Below are positions 8,948-18,024 of a stretch of DNA of 64,000 nucleotides, piece after piece; within the stretch, counting starts at the first letter, position 1; each line of letters starts with the position of its first letter. The DNA comes from JABAQJ01 sp046327745. GTDB taxonomy: Bacteria > Gemmatimonadota > Gemmatimonadetes > Gemmatimonadales > Gemmatimonadaceae. Under the pieces are notes generated by a model. That model was given only the letters and a program-made list of their open reading frames with translations, searched no databases and was not told the DNA's origin. The stretch covers positions 1 through 64,000 of the forward strand of contig JAXLXV010000014.1 of assembly GCA_046327745.1 (NCBI GenBank). Reading direction: 5' to 3'. Position numbers and translations under genes: made by a program.

Positions 8948-10501
8948 TCAATGGGGTGACACCGCGCGCTCGGCGAAACCCAGCAGAACATCCACCATCA
9001 GCGCCAGCAACGCTGCCGGGATAGCCCCCGAAAGGATCATCGGCGTGTCTGACAGCGCGAGCCCCGCCACAATCGGGTCGCCCAGGCCGCCAGCTCCGAC
9101 GAAGGCGGCTAGCGTGGCCGTCCCGACGTTGATCACGGCAGCGGTGCGCACCCCCGCCATGATGATCGGAGCCGCCAGCGGAAGCCGCACATGGCGAAGG
9201 ACCTGACGATCCGTCATGCCTAACGCGGACGCCGCATTCACGGCCGATGGGGACGCGTCGCGGACGCCGGTGTAGGTGTTGCGCAGGATGGGAAGAATCG
9301 CGTACAACACCAGCGCGGCCAGGGCCGGACCCACTCCGATACCGAACAACGGGATCATGAAGGCCAACAGGGCGATGCCGGGAATGGTCTGCAGTAACCC
9401 CACGGCGCGGATCGTTCCTTCGGCCATGCCGCGATGCCGCTCCAGCACCAATCCCAATGGCACGCCCACGAGAATCGCTGCCAGCAGCGAAACGCCGGCC
9501 AGCAGCAGGTGCCGCGCCGTCATGCGCGCGAGTTCTGAGCGCCGCTCCCAGAGATATGCCGGAAGGGATGGCTTCAGCGTCGGAGCCGCCTCGTGGGTTT
9601 CGCCAGCGGGTGTCGCCAACAGCCCCAACGCGCCGAGCGCACTGCGCGCGACGTTGGGGATGGGCTCGCCGGCAACTTCCACGCGTTCGTTCAGTTTGCG
9701 CATGGTGGCAACGTCCAAGCGCCCGCTCAGCGAGGTGAGCGCGGCGACGGCACCGGGATTCCGTCGGATAAGTGCACCGCTCACTAAGGCCGCCGCCTCG
9801 TAGGGAGGAAAGAAGTGGCGGTCGTCCGTGAGCACAGTCAGGTGATAGCGCTCGATCAGGCCGTCGGTCGAGTAGCCATCGATGACATCGACTTCGCCAG
9901 CGGCGAGCGCCTGGTACTTCACCGCGGGAAGGAGCGAACGGACCTCCTTCAGGCGCAGGCCGTACGCGCGTTGCAATCCCACCAGGCCATCGGGTCGGCC
10001 GATGAAGTCGGGAGTGAGTCCGCCGCGCAACCGCGTGCCCTCGCGCGCGAGATCACTCAGGGTGCGCAGGCCTAACGAATCTGCTGTGGCACGCCGCACA
10101 GCGATCGCATACGTATTCTCGAAGCCCAGCGGCGGAAGCCAGCGGGTGTCAAAGCGCTCGGCAAAGACGCGGGAGACGCGATCGTACACGGCGGCATGGT
10201 CGCCGACCGACTGCTCGCCGAGGATGGCAAAGAGTCCGGTACCCGTGTACTCCGGGTATACATCAATGGCCCCGGTCTTCAGTGCCCCGAACGCAATCTC
10301 CGTGGCTCCAAGCCCGGGACGACGTTCCACCCGCTGTCCATGAGCTTCCAGCAGTTGAGCAAACATCTCGGCCAGCAGGTACGACTCCCCGAACGGCTTG
10401 GATGCCACCACGACCGGCGTTGTCGCCTGCGTCTGCGCCGCCACGCTCCCCGCCGGCAGCAGCAACGCCGTCACCAGCAGCATCGCACGGGGGAAGTTCA
10501 C
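8948..10501 (-). CDS. ABC transporter substrate-binding protein fused to permease (osmoprotectant/EgtU-like)
   Basis: This 517-residue protein starts with a cleavable signal (to about residue 22), followed by an OpuAC/ProX-type binding domain (about 27-290) with VVVASKPFGESYLLAEM and DVYPEYTGTGLF, and then a permease domain with five to six helices (about 325-517) containing the ABC-permease loop SALGMTDRQVLRHVRLPLAA. The family imports quaternary ammonium compounds. Ergothioneine is itself a trimethylammonium betaine, and the gene sits at the end of an egtB-egtD-egtA operon, so an EgtU-like role is the best inference. In described EgtU/OpuBC fusions the permease precedes the binding domain; here the order is reversed. 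The ATG overlaps the ATPase stop by 4 nt. Choline or glycine betaine remain possible substrates. Confidence 0.85.
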   Translation of the reverse strand: MNFPRAMLLVTALLLPAGSVAAQTQATTPVVVASKPFGESYLLAEMFAQLLEAHGQRVERRPGLGATEIAFGALKTGAIDVYPEYTGTGLFAILGEQSVGDHAAVYDRVSRVFAERFDTRWLPPLGFENTYAIAVRRATADSLGLRTLSDLAREGTRLRGGLTPDFIGRPDGLVGLQRAYGLRLKEVRSLLPAVKYQALAAGEVDVIDGYSTDGLIERYHLTVLTDDRHFFPPYEAAALVSGALIRRNPGAVAALTSLSGRLDVATMRKLNERVEVAGEPIPNVARSALGALGLLATPAGETHEAAPTLKPSLPAYLWERRSELARMTARHLLLAGVSLLAAILVGVPLGLVLERHRGMAEGTIRAVGLLQTIPGIALLAFMIPLFGIGVGPALAALVLYAILPILRNTYTGVRDASPSAVNAASALGMTDRQVLRHVRLPLAAPIIMAGVRTAAVINVGTATLAAFVGAGGLGDPIVAGLALSDTPMILSGAIPAALLALMVDVLLGFAERAVSPH

Positions 10502-11250
10502 GGATGCACCCTTCCGCCTTCAGCTCGGCGAAGCAGTTCGGCGACGTATGGCGTCGCTGGGGACGCATACAGTTCACTGGTCGGAGCCTGCTGCTCGATC
10601 TGACCGGCACGCATGACGGCGATGCGATCACCCAGACGCGTGGCTTCGCGAAGGTCGTGCGTTACTAGTACCATCGTGATGGTCAGGCGCTGCCGCAGCT
10701 CCACGATGGCATCCTGCAGATCGCCGCGAGAGATCGCGTCCAGTGCCCCAAGGGGTTCATCCAGCAACAACACCTTGGGATGTGCTGCCAACGCGCGGGC
10801 GATGGCCACGCGTTGGCGTTGTCCGCCCGACAGCTCGTGCGGCCAGCGCGTGCCAAAGCGGTCCGGACTCAATCCCACCAGCGTCAACGCCTCGCGCGCC
10901 AGCCCGGCACGGTCCGGAAGCTCGCGCAGCCACGGCACCATTTCCACGTTTCGTTGCACCCGCCAGTGCGGCATAAGGCCGCCGTCCTGCGGGACATATC
11001 CGGTGCGGCGTCGCAGCTGCACGGCGTCCATCGGAGCAACATCTTGACCGTCAACCGTAATCTGTCCGGCGTCGGGCACGACCATCTTGTTAAAGCAGCG
11101 CAGCAGTGTGGTCTTGCCGGATCCACTCTCGCCGACCAGGGCCACACATTCACCGGCCGCCACCTGCAACGACACCTGGTCAAGGGCCGTGACGTCGCCA
11201 TAGCGACGCACGATCCCTGTGGCGCCGAGCGCGGCGGCGCGTTCGGTCAC
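10498..11250 (-). CDS. ABC transporter ATP-binding protein (osmoprotectant/EgtV-like)
   Basis: A 250-residue nucleotide-binding subunit with Walker A GESGSGKTT (about 37-46), a glutamine loop at YVPQDGGL, signature LSGGQRQRVAIARAL (about 137), Walker B VLLLDEPLGALD, and a switch His in VTHDLREA. It is of the ProV/OpuBA class without the C-terminal CBS pair. I chose the GTG at 11250, which forms a 4-nt GTGA overlap with the stop of egtA; the open frame runs further upstream only through the egtA coding region. It pairs with the fused binding-protein/permease that starts at 10501. Confidence 0.92.
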   Translation of the reverse strand: MTERAAALGATGIVRRYGDVTALDQVSLQVAAGECVALVGESGSGKTTLLRCFNKMVVPDAGQITVDGQDVAPMDAVQLRRRTGYVPQDGGLMPHWRVQRNVEMVPWLRELPDRAGLAREALTLVGLSPDRFGTRWPHELSGGQRQRVAIARALAAHPKVLLLDEPLGALDAISRGDLQDAIVELRQRLTITMVLVTHDLREATRLGDRIAVMRAGQIEQQAPTSELYASPATPYVAELLRRAEGGRVHP

Positions 11251-12506
11251 GCCAAAGCGGGGGTCAGTACGTCGTGAGACGGCGAACGGTGCCGCCGTGT
11301 AAAGCGCTGGAAATACGCGGTTGCCGTCTCCAGCACCTCGTCGGAGGCAAACGCGGGTCCAAGCTGCGCGCACTCGGCGATACCCAGCTCGGCCAATTGC
11401 AGGGACCGAGCCGCCAGCTGGGGGTCGTCCACGCCGCAACGCCCCGCGCGCGCCAGCAATGCGGGGTCAGGACTTCCGGCGATTTCCATGGCCGATCGGC
11501 CACCATCGGGTCCGTAGACGAGTCCAGTCACCATAACGAGTGGGGCGGCGTACCAGGCCGGAGGGAGCGCGTCGCAGCTGCGCACCTCGAAGTAGCCACG
11601 CGGACGCACTTCGGGGAAGAGCGTGGTGAGGTGCGTGTGCCAGTCTGCCAACGTGAGGTCACCCTCCCGCAGGCGCGCGCCGAACGCGGGGAAGGGGGGC
11701 TCGGTGTTGGGCGCGAACAAGGAGGCGGCACCAAGTGCGAAGTCGGCATACACTTCGGCGACGTGGACGTCTGGCGCGCCGATCGGCAGACCAGTGCGGG
11801 CCGGGTCCAACGCGCCCCAAATGCCGCGGCGCGTGCTTTGGTGGCCAGTGGGGGTCCCTTCGTACACGGCGGAGTTGGCGAACGTCGCCACCAGATACGG
11901 CGTGAGGGCGTTCAGGAGCCGCCAGCGTTCCGTGGGAGAGGGGCCATTGTCCACGCACAATTGGATCGACGCCGTTTGCCGCATCATGCGGGCGCCGTGC
12001 GGACCGATGTGCGCAAAATGCGCGTCCATGCGCCGGTAGCGGTCCGCCGAGAGCTGCAACGGAACGTCCTCGATGGCATTCAGGGGCTCCACACCCACCG
12101 AGAGGGTGTCGATCCCGGCGTTCCCCAGCGCGTCGCGAATCAACCCGACGGTTCGCCCTAACGAGTCGAGCAGTGTTGTCAGAGACGCCGCCGGGGGTGC
12201 GCTGAACTCAATCTGCCCACCAGGCTCGAAGGTGATGCGCCCGCCGTCCGGGGTGTGAAACTCGGGCACGCCGGCCTTTGGCGAATGGACTTCTGTCCAC
12301 CCGTGGCATCGACTCAGCCTCTCCAGCACTGGCAAGGTCGCAGGCGCCGTATCGGCGGCCGTGTGGTGAATGGACGCCGGGCGGCGAGTTGCGGCGTCCA
12401 CCGGGATCAGCTCCACCTCTGCCCCCACGCGACGCGTACCCGAGCCCGAAGGGGCGAAGGCGTGGCGCCGCAGGTCGTCGATGAGGGTCGGGCGAGTGAG
12501 GGTCAT
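11247..12506 (-). CDS. egtA: Glutamate-cysteine ligase, ergothioneine pathway
   Basis: A 419-residue member of the GCS2 (plant/EgtA type) glutamate-cysteine ligases. It has RRVGAEVELIPVD near residue 27, EPGGQIEFSAPP near 93, and MMRQTASIQLCVDNG near 178, all typical active-site segments of the family. EgtA makes gamma-glutamylcysteine, the sulfur donor for EgtB in the actinobacterial pathway. It overlaps egtD by 4 nt (ATGA) and the ATPase gene by 4 nt. No egtC amidohydrolase, which would be expected after a gamma-Glu-Cys-dependent EgtB step, and no egtE lyase is found in this operon; they may be encoded elsewhere. Confidence 0.88.
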   Translation of the reverse strand: MTLTRPTLIDDLRRHAFAPSGSGTRRVGAEVELIPVDAATRRPASIHHTAADTAPATLPVLERLSRCHGWTEVHSPKAGVPEFHTPDGGRITFEPGGQIEFSAPPAASLTTLLDSLGRTVGLIRDALGNAGIDTLSVGVEPLNAIEDVPLQLSADRYRRMDAHFAHIGPHGARMMRQTASIQLCVDNGPSPTERWRLLNALTPYLVATFANSAVYEGTPTGHQSTRRGIWGALDPARTGLPIGAPDVHVAEVYADFALGAASLFAPNTEPPFPAFGARLREGDLTLADWHTHLTTLFPEVRPRGYFEVRSCDALPPAWYAAPLVMVTGLVYGPDGGRSAMEIAGSPDPALLARAGRCGVDDPQLAARSLQLAELGIAECAQLGPAFASDEVLETATAYFQRFTRRHRSPSHDVLTPALA

Positions 12507-13477
12507 CCGCCGAGGGGCGCGGGTTGAACCAGTAGCAACGCGTACTGATCCTGAGCATCCACCCGCAGGTCCACCACGCGCAAGTCCGCTGCCGCCAGCA
12601 TCGCCTCCAGCATGTGGCGATCGTACTTGTTGCAGATCTCGGTGCGAATGGACTCGCCGTCCTTCACGGCCACCACGCCCATGCCCGGAATCGTGACTTC
12701 CTGGTCACCCTGGGCCACCAGGTGCATCTCGACCCGATGTTGCGCCGTGGAGTAGAAGGCCCGATGCTGGAACGCATCGGTCGCGAAGTCAGCGCCCAAT
12801 TCTCGATTCAAGACGCGAAGCATGTTGCGGTTGAATGCCGCCGTCACGCCGGCGGCGTCATCGTACGCAGCTTCGATGCGTCGCACATCCTTTGTGTTCA
12901 GGTCGGCGCCCAACAATAGCCGATCGTCTGGCCGCATGGCGCGCCGCACACCGCGCAGCAACCGCGTCGCCTCGCGCGTGGTGAAGTTTCCGATCGTGCT
13001 CCCCAAAAAGGCGAACAAGGAACGCCCAGCGGCATTCCCCGGAACCGGCAGCTCCACCGTGAAGTCGGCGACGACCGGTTCGACATCAAGCCACGGAAAC
13101 TCATCGCGCAGGCGGCCGGCGGCGTCGTCCAGGAAATCAGCACTGACGTCCAAGGGGACGTACGTGCACGAGCCGCGCGCGAGGTGCATGGCGCGAAGGA
13201 TGATGCGCGTCTTCTCGCCACTCCCGGCGCCCAACTCTACCAACGTCGCCGGCCGCAACTCCTGCATGAGCGGCGGCATCCACGCGGCCAACAAGCGCCG
13301 TTCGGCACGCGTCAGGTAGTACTCTGGCAGCCGCGTGATCTCCTCAAACAACTCGGAGCCCACCCGATCATAGAAGTACTTTGGCGGCACTTCCTTGGGC
13401 GAGCGATGCAGGCCGGCGCGAACGTCGGCAAGGACGACGTCGTGCGGCGTGGCGAGGGAAGGAAGGATGCTAGTCAT
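12503..13477 (-). CDS. egtD: L-histidine N-alpha-methyltransferase
   Basis: A 324-residue SAM-dependent methyltransferase of the EgtD family. It shows PKYFYDRVGSELFEEITRL (residues about 30-48), YYLTRAERRLL, the SAM motif LVELGAGSGEKT (about 77-88), FLGSTIGNFTTREA and a late TEICNKYDRHML segment, all diagnostic of EgtD. EgtD trimethylates histidine to hercynine, the first ergothioneine intermediate. I chose the ATG at 13477, which overlaps the end of egtB by 8 nt; the frame extends upstream only as a shadow of egtB. Confidence 0.95.
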   Translation of the reverse strand: MTSILPSLATPHDVVLADVRAGLHRSPKEVPPKYFYDRVGSELFEEITRLPEYYLTRAERRLLAAWMPPLMQELRPATLVELGAGSGEKTRIILRAMHLARGSCTYVPLDVSADFLDDAAGRLRDEFPWLDVEPVVADFTVELPVPGNAAGRSLFAFLGSTIGNFTTREATRLLRGVRRAMRPDDRLLLGADLNTKDVRRIEAAYDDAAGVTAAFNRNMLRVLNRELGADFATDAFQHRAFYSTAQHRVEMHLVAQGDQEVTIPGMGVVAVKDGESIRTEICNKYDRHMLEAMLAAADLRVVDLRVDAQDQYALLLVQPAPLGG

Positions 13478-14783
13478 CGCTGGCGCACCGGAAGCCGCTG
13501 AAGATCTGGCGACGAATGGGGTAGTCCCAGTTTCGGAAGGTGTTGCGAATGGCTCCGGCGCGTGTGGCCCACGATCCGCCACGTAAGACCTTGTACTCGT
13601 TGCCGAAGAAGACCTCGGAGTACTCAGGATACGGGAAGGATTGGTAGCCCGGCCATCCGTCGAAGTCGCTGGATGTCCACTCCCACACATTCCCGATCAT
13701 ATCCACGCAGCCTAACGGCGACACGTTCTGCTCGTACGCGCCAATCGGCGAGGTGCCAAACGCCAACTGGTCGATATTGGCCCGTTCCGGTGACGGCGGC
13801 TCCGATCCCCACGGGTAATCGCGCGCGCGTTCGGCGGACGGGTCCCATGACGCGGCGACTTCCCACTCGATCTCCGTAGGCAGTCGTTTGCCCGCCCACT
13901 TGGCATAGGCCGCTGCTTCGTGATACGACACGTGACACACGGGGTGGTGCTCGTCTACCGCGTGGAAGCGGTCCATCGTTCGGGCATACCATCCGTCGGC
14001 GTGTTCCACCCAATACTTCGGCGCCACAACTTGCTCGGCTTCGACCCACGCCCATCCCTCTGGCGTCCACAGGTCCTGCCGTCGGTAGCCACTGTCGCGG
14101 ATGAATCGCAGGTAGTCGCCGTTGGAGACGGGCGCCACATCTATACGGAATGGCCGAACGACCATCCGAAAACGTGGCCGCTCGTTGTCATATGCCACGC
14201 GCCGATCATTCGTCCCGATCGTTACCTCGCCACCACGAAAGGCCACCATGCCGTCGACAGGACGAGCCGCCGCCGAAGGCACCGGTCGACGCCCCTCCGT
14301 CGGGTAGGGCGCGCCACGCTTCAGCTGCAACGTCTGGAGCATCGTCTCGTTGTGCTGGTATTCATGCTGCAGCACCATGTGCACCACGTAGCCGGCCCGC
14401 AGCAACGGCGAGGTGCCAGTCCAGTCCATACTGTCCAACTTGTCCACCACCCGCTGCCGAATCTCATCCATGAGCTGCGAGCATTCCGCCAGGGAGGGGT
14501 ACACAAGCGATCCGCGGACACGTCGCGGGTGCTCGAAGGGATTGTACATACCTGGCATCTCGGAGAATCGAATCTCCCCGTCCAGGTTTTGTGTCAGCCA
14601 CAACTCCTCGAAGTGGGCGATGTGTCCAAGGTCCCACAGCACGGGGCTCATCAAGGGGTCGTGCTGGGTGCGCAAGTCCTCGTCCGAGAGGGGGGCGACG
14701 AGTGACATGGTGCGATGGCGCGCTTCCTCGAGCAGCGCGACGAGCGAACCCACGAACGCGGAGCGTGAAGTGATCGTTCCCAT
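13470..14783 (-). CDS. egtB: Ergothioneine sulfoxide synthase
   Basis: This 437-residue non-haem iron enzyme joins a DinB-like N-terminal half to a C-terminal formylglycine-generating-enzyme (sulfatase-modifying) fold. The iron-binding H-x3-H-x-E is visible in LQHEYQHNET (about residues 135-141). The C-terminal half has RLPTEIEWEVAA, GNVWEWTSSDFDG, YKVLRGGSWATR and a closing GFRCASDD. It couples a sulfur donor to hercynine with oxygen. I chose the ATG at 14783 (MGTITSRSAF); upstream in-frame sequence runs into the intergenic palindrome. It is the first gene of the five-gene operon and is transcribed divergently from 14958. Confidence 0.95.
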   Translation of the reverse strand: MGTITSRSAFVGSLVALLEEARHRTMSLVAPLSDEDLRTQHDPLMSPVLWDLGHIAHFEELWLTQNLDGEIRFSEMPGMYNPFEHPRRVRGSLVYPSLAECSQLMDEIRQRVVDKLDSMDWTGTSPLLRAGYVVHMVLQHEYQHNETMLQTLQLKRGAPYPTEGRRPVPSAAARPVDGMVAFRGGEVTIGTNDRRVAYDNERPRFRMVVRPFRIDVAPVSNGDYLRFIRDSGYRRQDLWTPEGWAWVEAEQVVAPKYWVEHADGWYARTMDRFHAVDEHHPVCHVSYHEAAAYAKWAGKRLPTEIEWEVAASWDPSAERARDYPWGSEPPSPERANIDQLAFGTSPIGAYEQNVSPLGCVDMIGNVWEWTSSDFDGWPGYQSFPYPEYSEVFFGNEYKVLRGGSWATRAGAIRNTFRNWDYPIRRQIFSGFRCASDD

Positions 14784-14870
14784 CCCTGTGCCTCGTATGT
14801 GGTGCAACGGTGAACGCACGGTGTGGCTGGGCCAAGCGACGTAGGAGCAGTAATTCCAAAACAAGGAAAA

Positions 14871-14888
14871 GGGTTCCAATGGGAACCC
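14871..14888. promoter_or_regulatory. Palindrome in the divergent egtB / 14958 promoter region
   Basis: The sequence gggttcc-aatg-ggaaccc is a perfect inverted repeat with 7-bp arms and a 4-bp spacer, about 90 nt upstream of egtB and 70 nt upstream of the plus-strand gene. It is well placed to be an operator for one or both genes. No regulator gene is adjacent, so its owner is unknown. Confidence 0.45.
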
Positions 14889-14957
14889 AACTCGAAAGTT
14901 TGGACTTTACGCTCCTGAACGAACACCTAGTTACCGAACCGCTACGCACAGGATCCC

Positions 14958-15809
14958 ATGCCAGACACGACCGTGACCACCGCGTGGATGCCCACGGGCG
15001 CCGTTTCTCCGTCAGCGCTGGTCTCTGCTCGACTGCAAGTGCACCACGCGGCCCAATTAGTGGTCGCCGCTGGGATTTCCTACCTTCCCGCGAAACCAGA
15101 CGACAGCCACACCAACCTCGAGTGGTTGCCTGCCGTCGGCGCGCTCGCAGGCAACGTGCTCTCGCCTGCGTCCGGGTTTCGTTTTGGCTTGCGCGTGGCA
15201 GACCTGTCCCTGCTGGCACTCGGCCGGGGCGACCAGATCATCGATGCCCTTGAACTGAGCGGGCACGACCTATCAGCTGGCGATCTATGGATGCGCGATG
15301 CCTTGGGGCAGGCGGGCTTTGAGCCCGGGCGGCTGACCCAAAAGAAGCACTACGCCATTCCCGCGCATCCCGTCGCCGGCGGCGCCGCGTTCGACGCGCC
15401 TCGCGCGCACTTGGCGGAGTTGTCCCGCTACTTCCATGATGCGTGGGTGCTCACCACCCGTGTTGCGTCAGAGCGCCCCGAGGCGAGTGTGCCGCGCTGT
15501 TGGCCACATCACTTCGATCTCGCCACTCTGCTGACGTTGCCATCTGGGAGTGATGGCTCACGCCGAACCATTGGCGTGGGGATCTCGGCGGGCGATGGCT
15601 ACTATGCCGAGCCCTACGTGTACATCGGTCCCTATCCCTACCCGCCGGCTGCAAAACTCGGGGCGTTGCCGTTCGGTCACTGGCACACGGATGAATGGAC
15701 CGGCGCAGTCCTGACCGCTTCAGAGTTCTCGACGCCAGACGGTGGCGAACGCGTGCTCGCATTTACCCACGCCGCGGTGGCGGCATGCGAGCGCGCGTTC
15801 GCCAGCTGA
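14958..15809 (+). CDS. Conserved-looking cytoplasmic protein of unknown function
   Basis: A 283-residue soluble protein with no signal peptide or membrane helix. It contains RLQVHHAAQLVVAAGISYLP near residue 25, NLEWLPAVGALAG near 53, GLRVADLSLLAL, and a C-terminal Gly/Pro/Tyr-rich part (GDGYYAEPYVYIGPYPYPP, then FGHWHTDEWTGA). The last segment, with two Trp, His and acidic residues, looks like a binding or active site. I do not recognise the family. It is divergent from egtB and shares its promoter region, which may mean a linked role, but this is only context. The ATG at 14958 is the first plausible start. Confidence 0.65.
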   Translation: MPDTTVTTAWMPTGAVSPSALVSARLQVHHAAQLVVAAGISYLPAKPDDSHTNLEWLPAVGALAGNVLSPASGFRFGLRVADLSLLALGRGDQIIDALELSGHDLSAGDLWMRDALGQAGFEPGRLTQKKHYAIPAHPVAGGAAFDAPRAHLAELSRYFHDAWVLTTRVASERPEASVPRCWPHHFDLATLLTLPSGSDGSRRTIGVGISAGDGYYAEPYVYIGPYPYPPAAKLGALPFGHWHTDEWTGAVLTASEFSTPDGGERVLAFTHAAVAACERAFAS

Positions 15810-15814
15810 CGTCG

Positions 15815-17890
15815 TTACTGCATCACCTTGGGCTTGTCGCCTAACGTGTACTTCGTGATCCACGCGTATTCGCGGCGAACCTTGTCCAGCTGGTGGTAGT
15901 ACTCGCCCAGGCCGTGGCCTTCGCGCGGATAGAAAACGAGTTCCACGGTTTTCCCGCGATCCTTCAGGTTCCGGAAGTACTCCATCGGTTGGCCAATCGG
16001 CACACGCTCGTCACTGCCGCCGTGCAGCATGAGCAAGGGCGTGGTCACGTGGTCGGCGTAGGTGATCGCTGAACGCTGCCGATAGAACTCCAGGGACTTG
16101 TTGGTGAGCGTCCCGTCCAGCTGCGGCATGCCATCGTAGAAGGTGCCGATGTAGCCGGGGATGTCGGTGGTGCCGTACATACTCACCATGTCCACCAATC
16201 CAGCACCCATCATGGCGGCCTTGAATCGCCCGGTCTGCGAAACAACCCAGCCCGTCATGTAGCCACCGTAGCTCCAGCCTGTCACGGCCAGACGCGAAGA
16301 GTCGGCGATACCGCGCTTCACCAGTTCGTCGACGCCGGCCATGATGTCGCGATAGTCGCCGCCCCCCCAATCCTTGATGTTGCCCCGCATGAACTTCTCG
16401 CCGTAGCCCGTGCTTCCGCGCGGGTTGGGATAGAGCACCGCCCATCCGTTCCCGGCGTAGATCTGCCCCGGCGTGCCCCAATTGGCCTTGAAGCCGATCG
16501 AGTGTGCGCCCGTTGGGCCGCCGTGAATGTCGACCAGCAAGGGTACGCGCTGTCCCGGCTGATACCCCACGGGCTTGAGCAGCACACCTTCAACCGCCCA
16601 GCCATCGGGGCTCTTCCACTGGATTACTTCGCTTTCGCCTAACGACAGCGAAGCCAGTTGCGGATTGGTGGTCGTGAGCTTGCGCTGATTGGCAAACGTT
16701 GCGTCGCTCACGTACACCTCCGCCGGAGACTTTGGCGAGTCCATGGCAAAGGCGACGACCGATTCATCCTTCGAGAACGACGGGGTGCGAACCAGCAACT
16801 CGCGCGTCAACTGCTTGTAGGTCCCAGCGGAAAGGTCATACGTGAACACGGACCCAAAGACGCGGTCTTGGGCCGTCAGGTAGATCCGCGCGCCATCCGC
16901 CGACCACTTGAGCTGCCCGACCGAGTTATCAAACTGCGGAGTCGAACGGTCACGCGGCGTCTTGGTGCCCACGTCGTACGTGTACAGGTTGGCATTGCGC
17001 AGCGAGCGCGGGAAAATGCCGTCGGCGTTCGGCTTGAACGTTTCCACCAGCGCCGAATAGGCGAGCGAGCGTCCGTCCGGGGACCAGATCGGTGTGCTCT
17101 GGACCGTGACGTTGGCTCCCGGTTCGACACGTTCGGCGGCCTTGGTGGCCACCGTGACAATCCAAGCGTCCCGACGCTCGTCCCGAATGAGCGTGGTCGG
17201 CGACGTGAGCACGGCCAGTCGTGCGCCATCCGGTGACCAAACTGGTGCGCCGCGCACCGTGTAGGCGCCATCGGTCACCTTCGTCGCCTGTTTGCTGGCG
17301 ATGTCGATCACCCAGACGTGGCTCATCCGCATGTCCCCTTCGAACGGCTTGGGGTCATCGCGGCGTCGTGTCTTGGCCTCAGCCTCGCGCGAGAGTGAGT
17401 CCGTGGTTAGGTAAGCAATGCGGGAGCCGTCGGGCGACCATACGTAGCCGGAGACGCCGTCGTGGGCGCTCGTCAGCTGCCACGCTTCACCACCATTCGT
17501 CGGGAGAATCCAGATCTGTGGCCGCGGTCCATCCTCGCCAGTCGCGGTACCGCGCGCCGAGACAAAGGAGATCCAGGTGCCGTCCGGTGACCACTGCGGT
17601 CCGCTCTCACCACGTTCCGAGAAGGTGAGCTGACGGGCATCACCGCCGTTCGCGGACACCATCCACACGTGCGACCGCATGTCATGCTTGTCGCCTTTGC
17701 TGGTGTCCTTGGCGGCGGGATGTTCCCACGCCGCGATGCTGTACAGGATCGACTTCCCGTTAGGCGATAGCGCGACGGTGCCGACGTTCTTGAGGTCGGC
17801 GATGTCGTCCACACGCATGGGGCGCCCCTGCGCAGCCAACGGGACGGCGAGAAGCAGCGCGGCGCCAGCGGACAATCGGATGCGAACCAC
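15815..17890 (-). CDS. Secreted S9-family prolyl oligopeptidase-type peptidase
   Basis: This 691-residue protein has a signal peptide (RIRLSAGAALLLAVPLAAQG), an N-terminal beta-propeller of TolB/PD40-like blades (many WSPDG repeats between residues about 30 and 400) and a C-terminal alpha/beta-hydrolase domain. The triad is visible: Ser in GWSYGGYMTG (about 535-545), Asp in GGSDERVPIG (about 627) and His in REGHGLGE (about 659). The fold restricts cleavage to peptides entering through the propeller; dipeptidyl- or acylaminoacyl-peptidase activity is likely. I prefer the GTG at 17890 because GAGGT lies 7 nt before it and the signal peptide follows at once; an ATG at 17947 lacks a ribosome-binding site. 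Confidence 0.9.
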   Translation of the reverse strand: MVRIRLSAGAALLLAVPLAAQGRPMRVDDIADLKNVGTVALSPNGKSILYSIAAWEHPAAKDTSKGDKHDMRSHVWMVSANGGDARQLTFSERGESGPQWSPDGTWISFVSARGTATGEDGPRPQIWILPTNGGEAWQLTSAHDGVSGYVWSPDGSRIAYLTTDSLSREAEAKTRRRDDPKPFEGDMRMSHVWVIDIASKQATKVTDGAYTVRGAPVWSPDGARLAVLTSPTTLIRDERRDAWIVTVATKAAERVEPGANVTVQSTPIWSPDGRSLAYSALVETFKPNADGIFPRSLRNANLYTYDVGTKTPRDRSTPQFDNSVGQLKWSADGARIYLTAQDRVFGSVFTYDLSAGTYKQLTRELLVRTPSFSKDESVVAFAMDSPKSPAEVYVSDATFANQRKLTTTNPQLASLSLGESEVIQWKSPDGWAVEGVLLKPVGYQPGQRVPLLVDIHGGPTGAHSIGFKANWGTPGQIYAGNGWAVLYPNPRGSTGYGEKFMRGNIKDWGGGDYRDIMAGVDELVKRGIADSSRLAVTGWSYGGYMTGWVVSQTGRFKAAMMGAGLVDMVSMYGTTDIPGYIGTFYDGMPQLDGTLTNKSLEFYRQRSAITYADHVTTPLLMLHGGSDERVPIGQPMEYFRNLKDRGKTVELVFYPREGHGLGEYYHQLDKVRREYAWITKYTLGDKPKVMQ

Positions 17891-18024
17891 GGAGTGACCT
17901 CGGTCGGGAGACGAGGACAAGATGCACTCCAACTGATCGATCCGCATCCCGGCTGGGGTACCCGGCGACGATCCCTGCGCGAGAGAACGCTGTGAGAAGG
18001 TCTGTACGGGTGCCCGAGCCGCGG

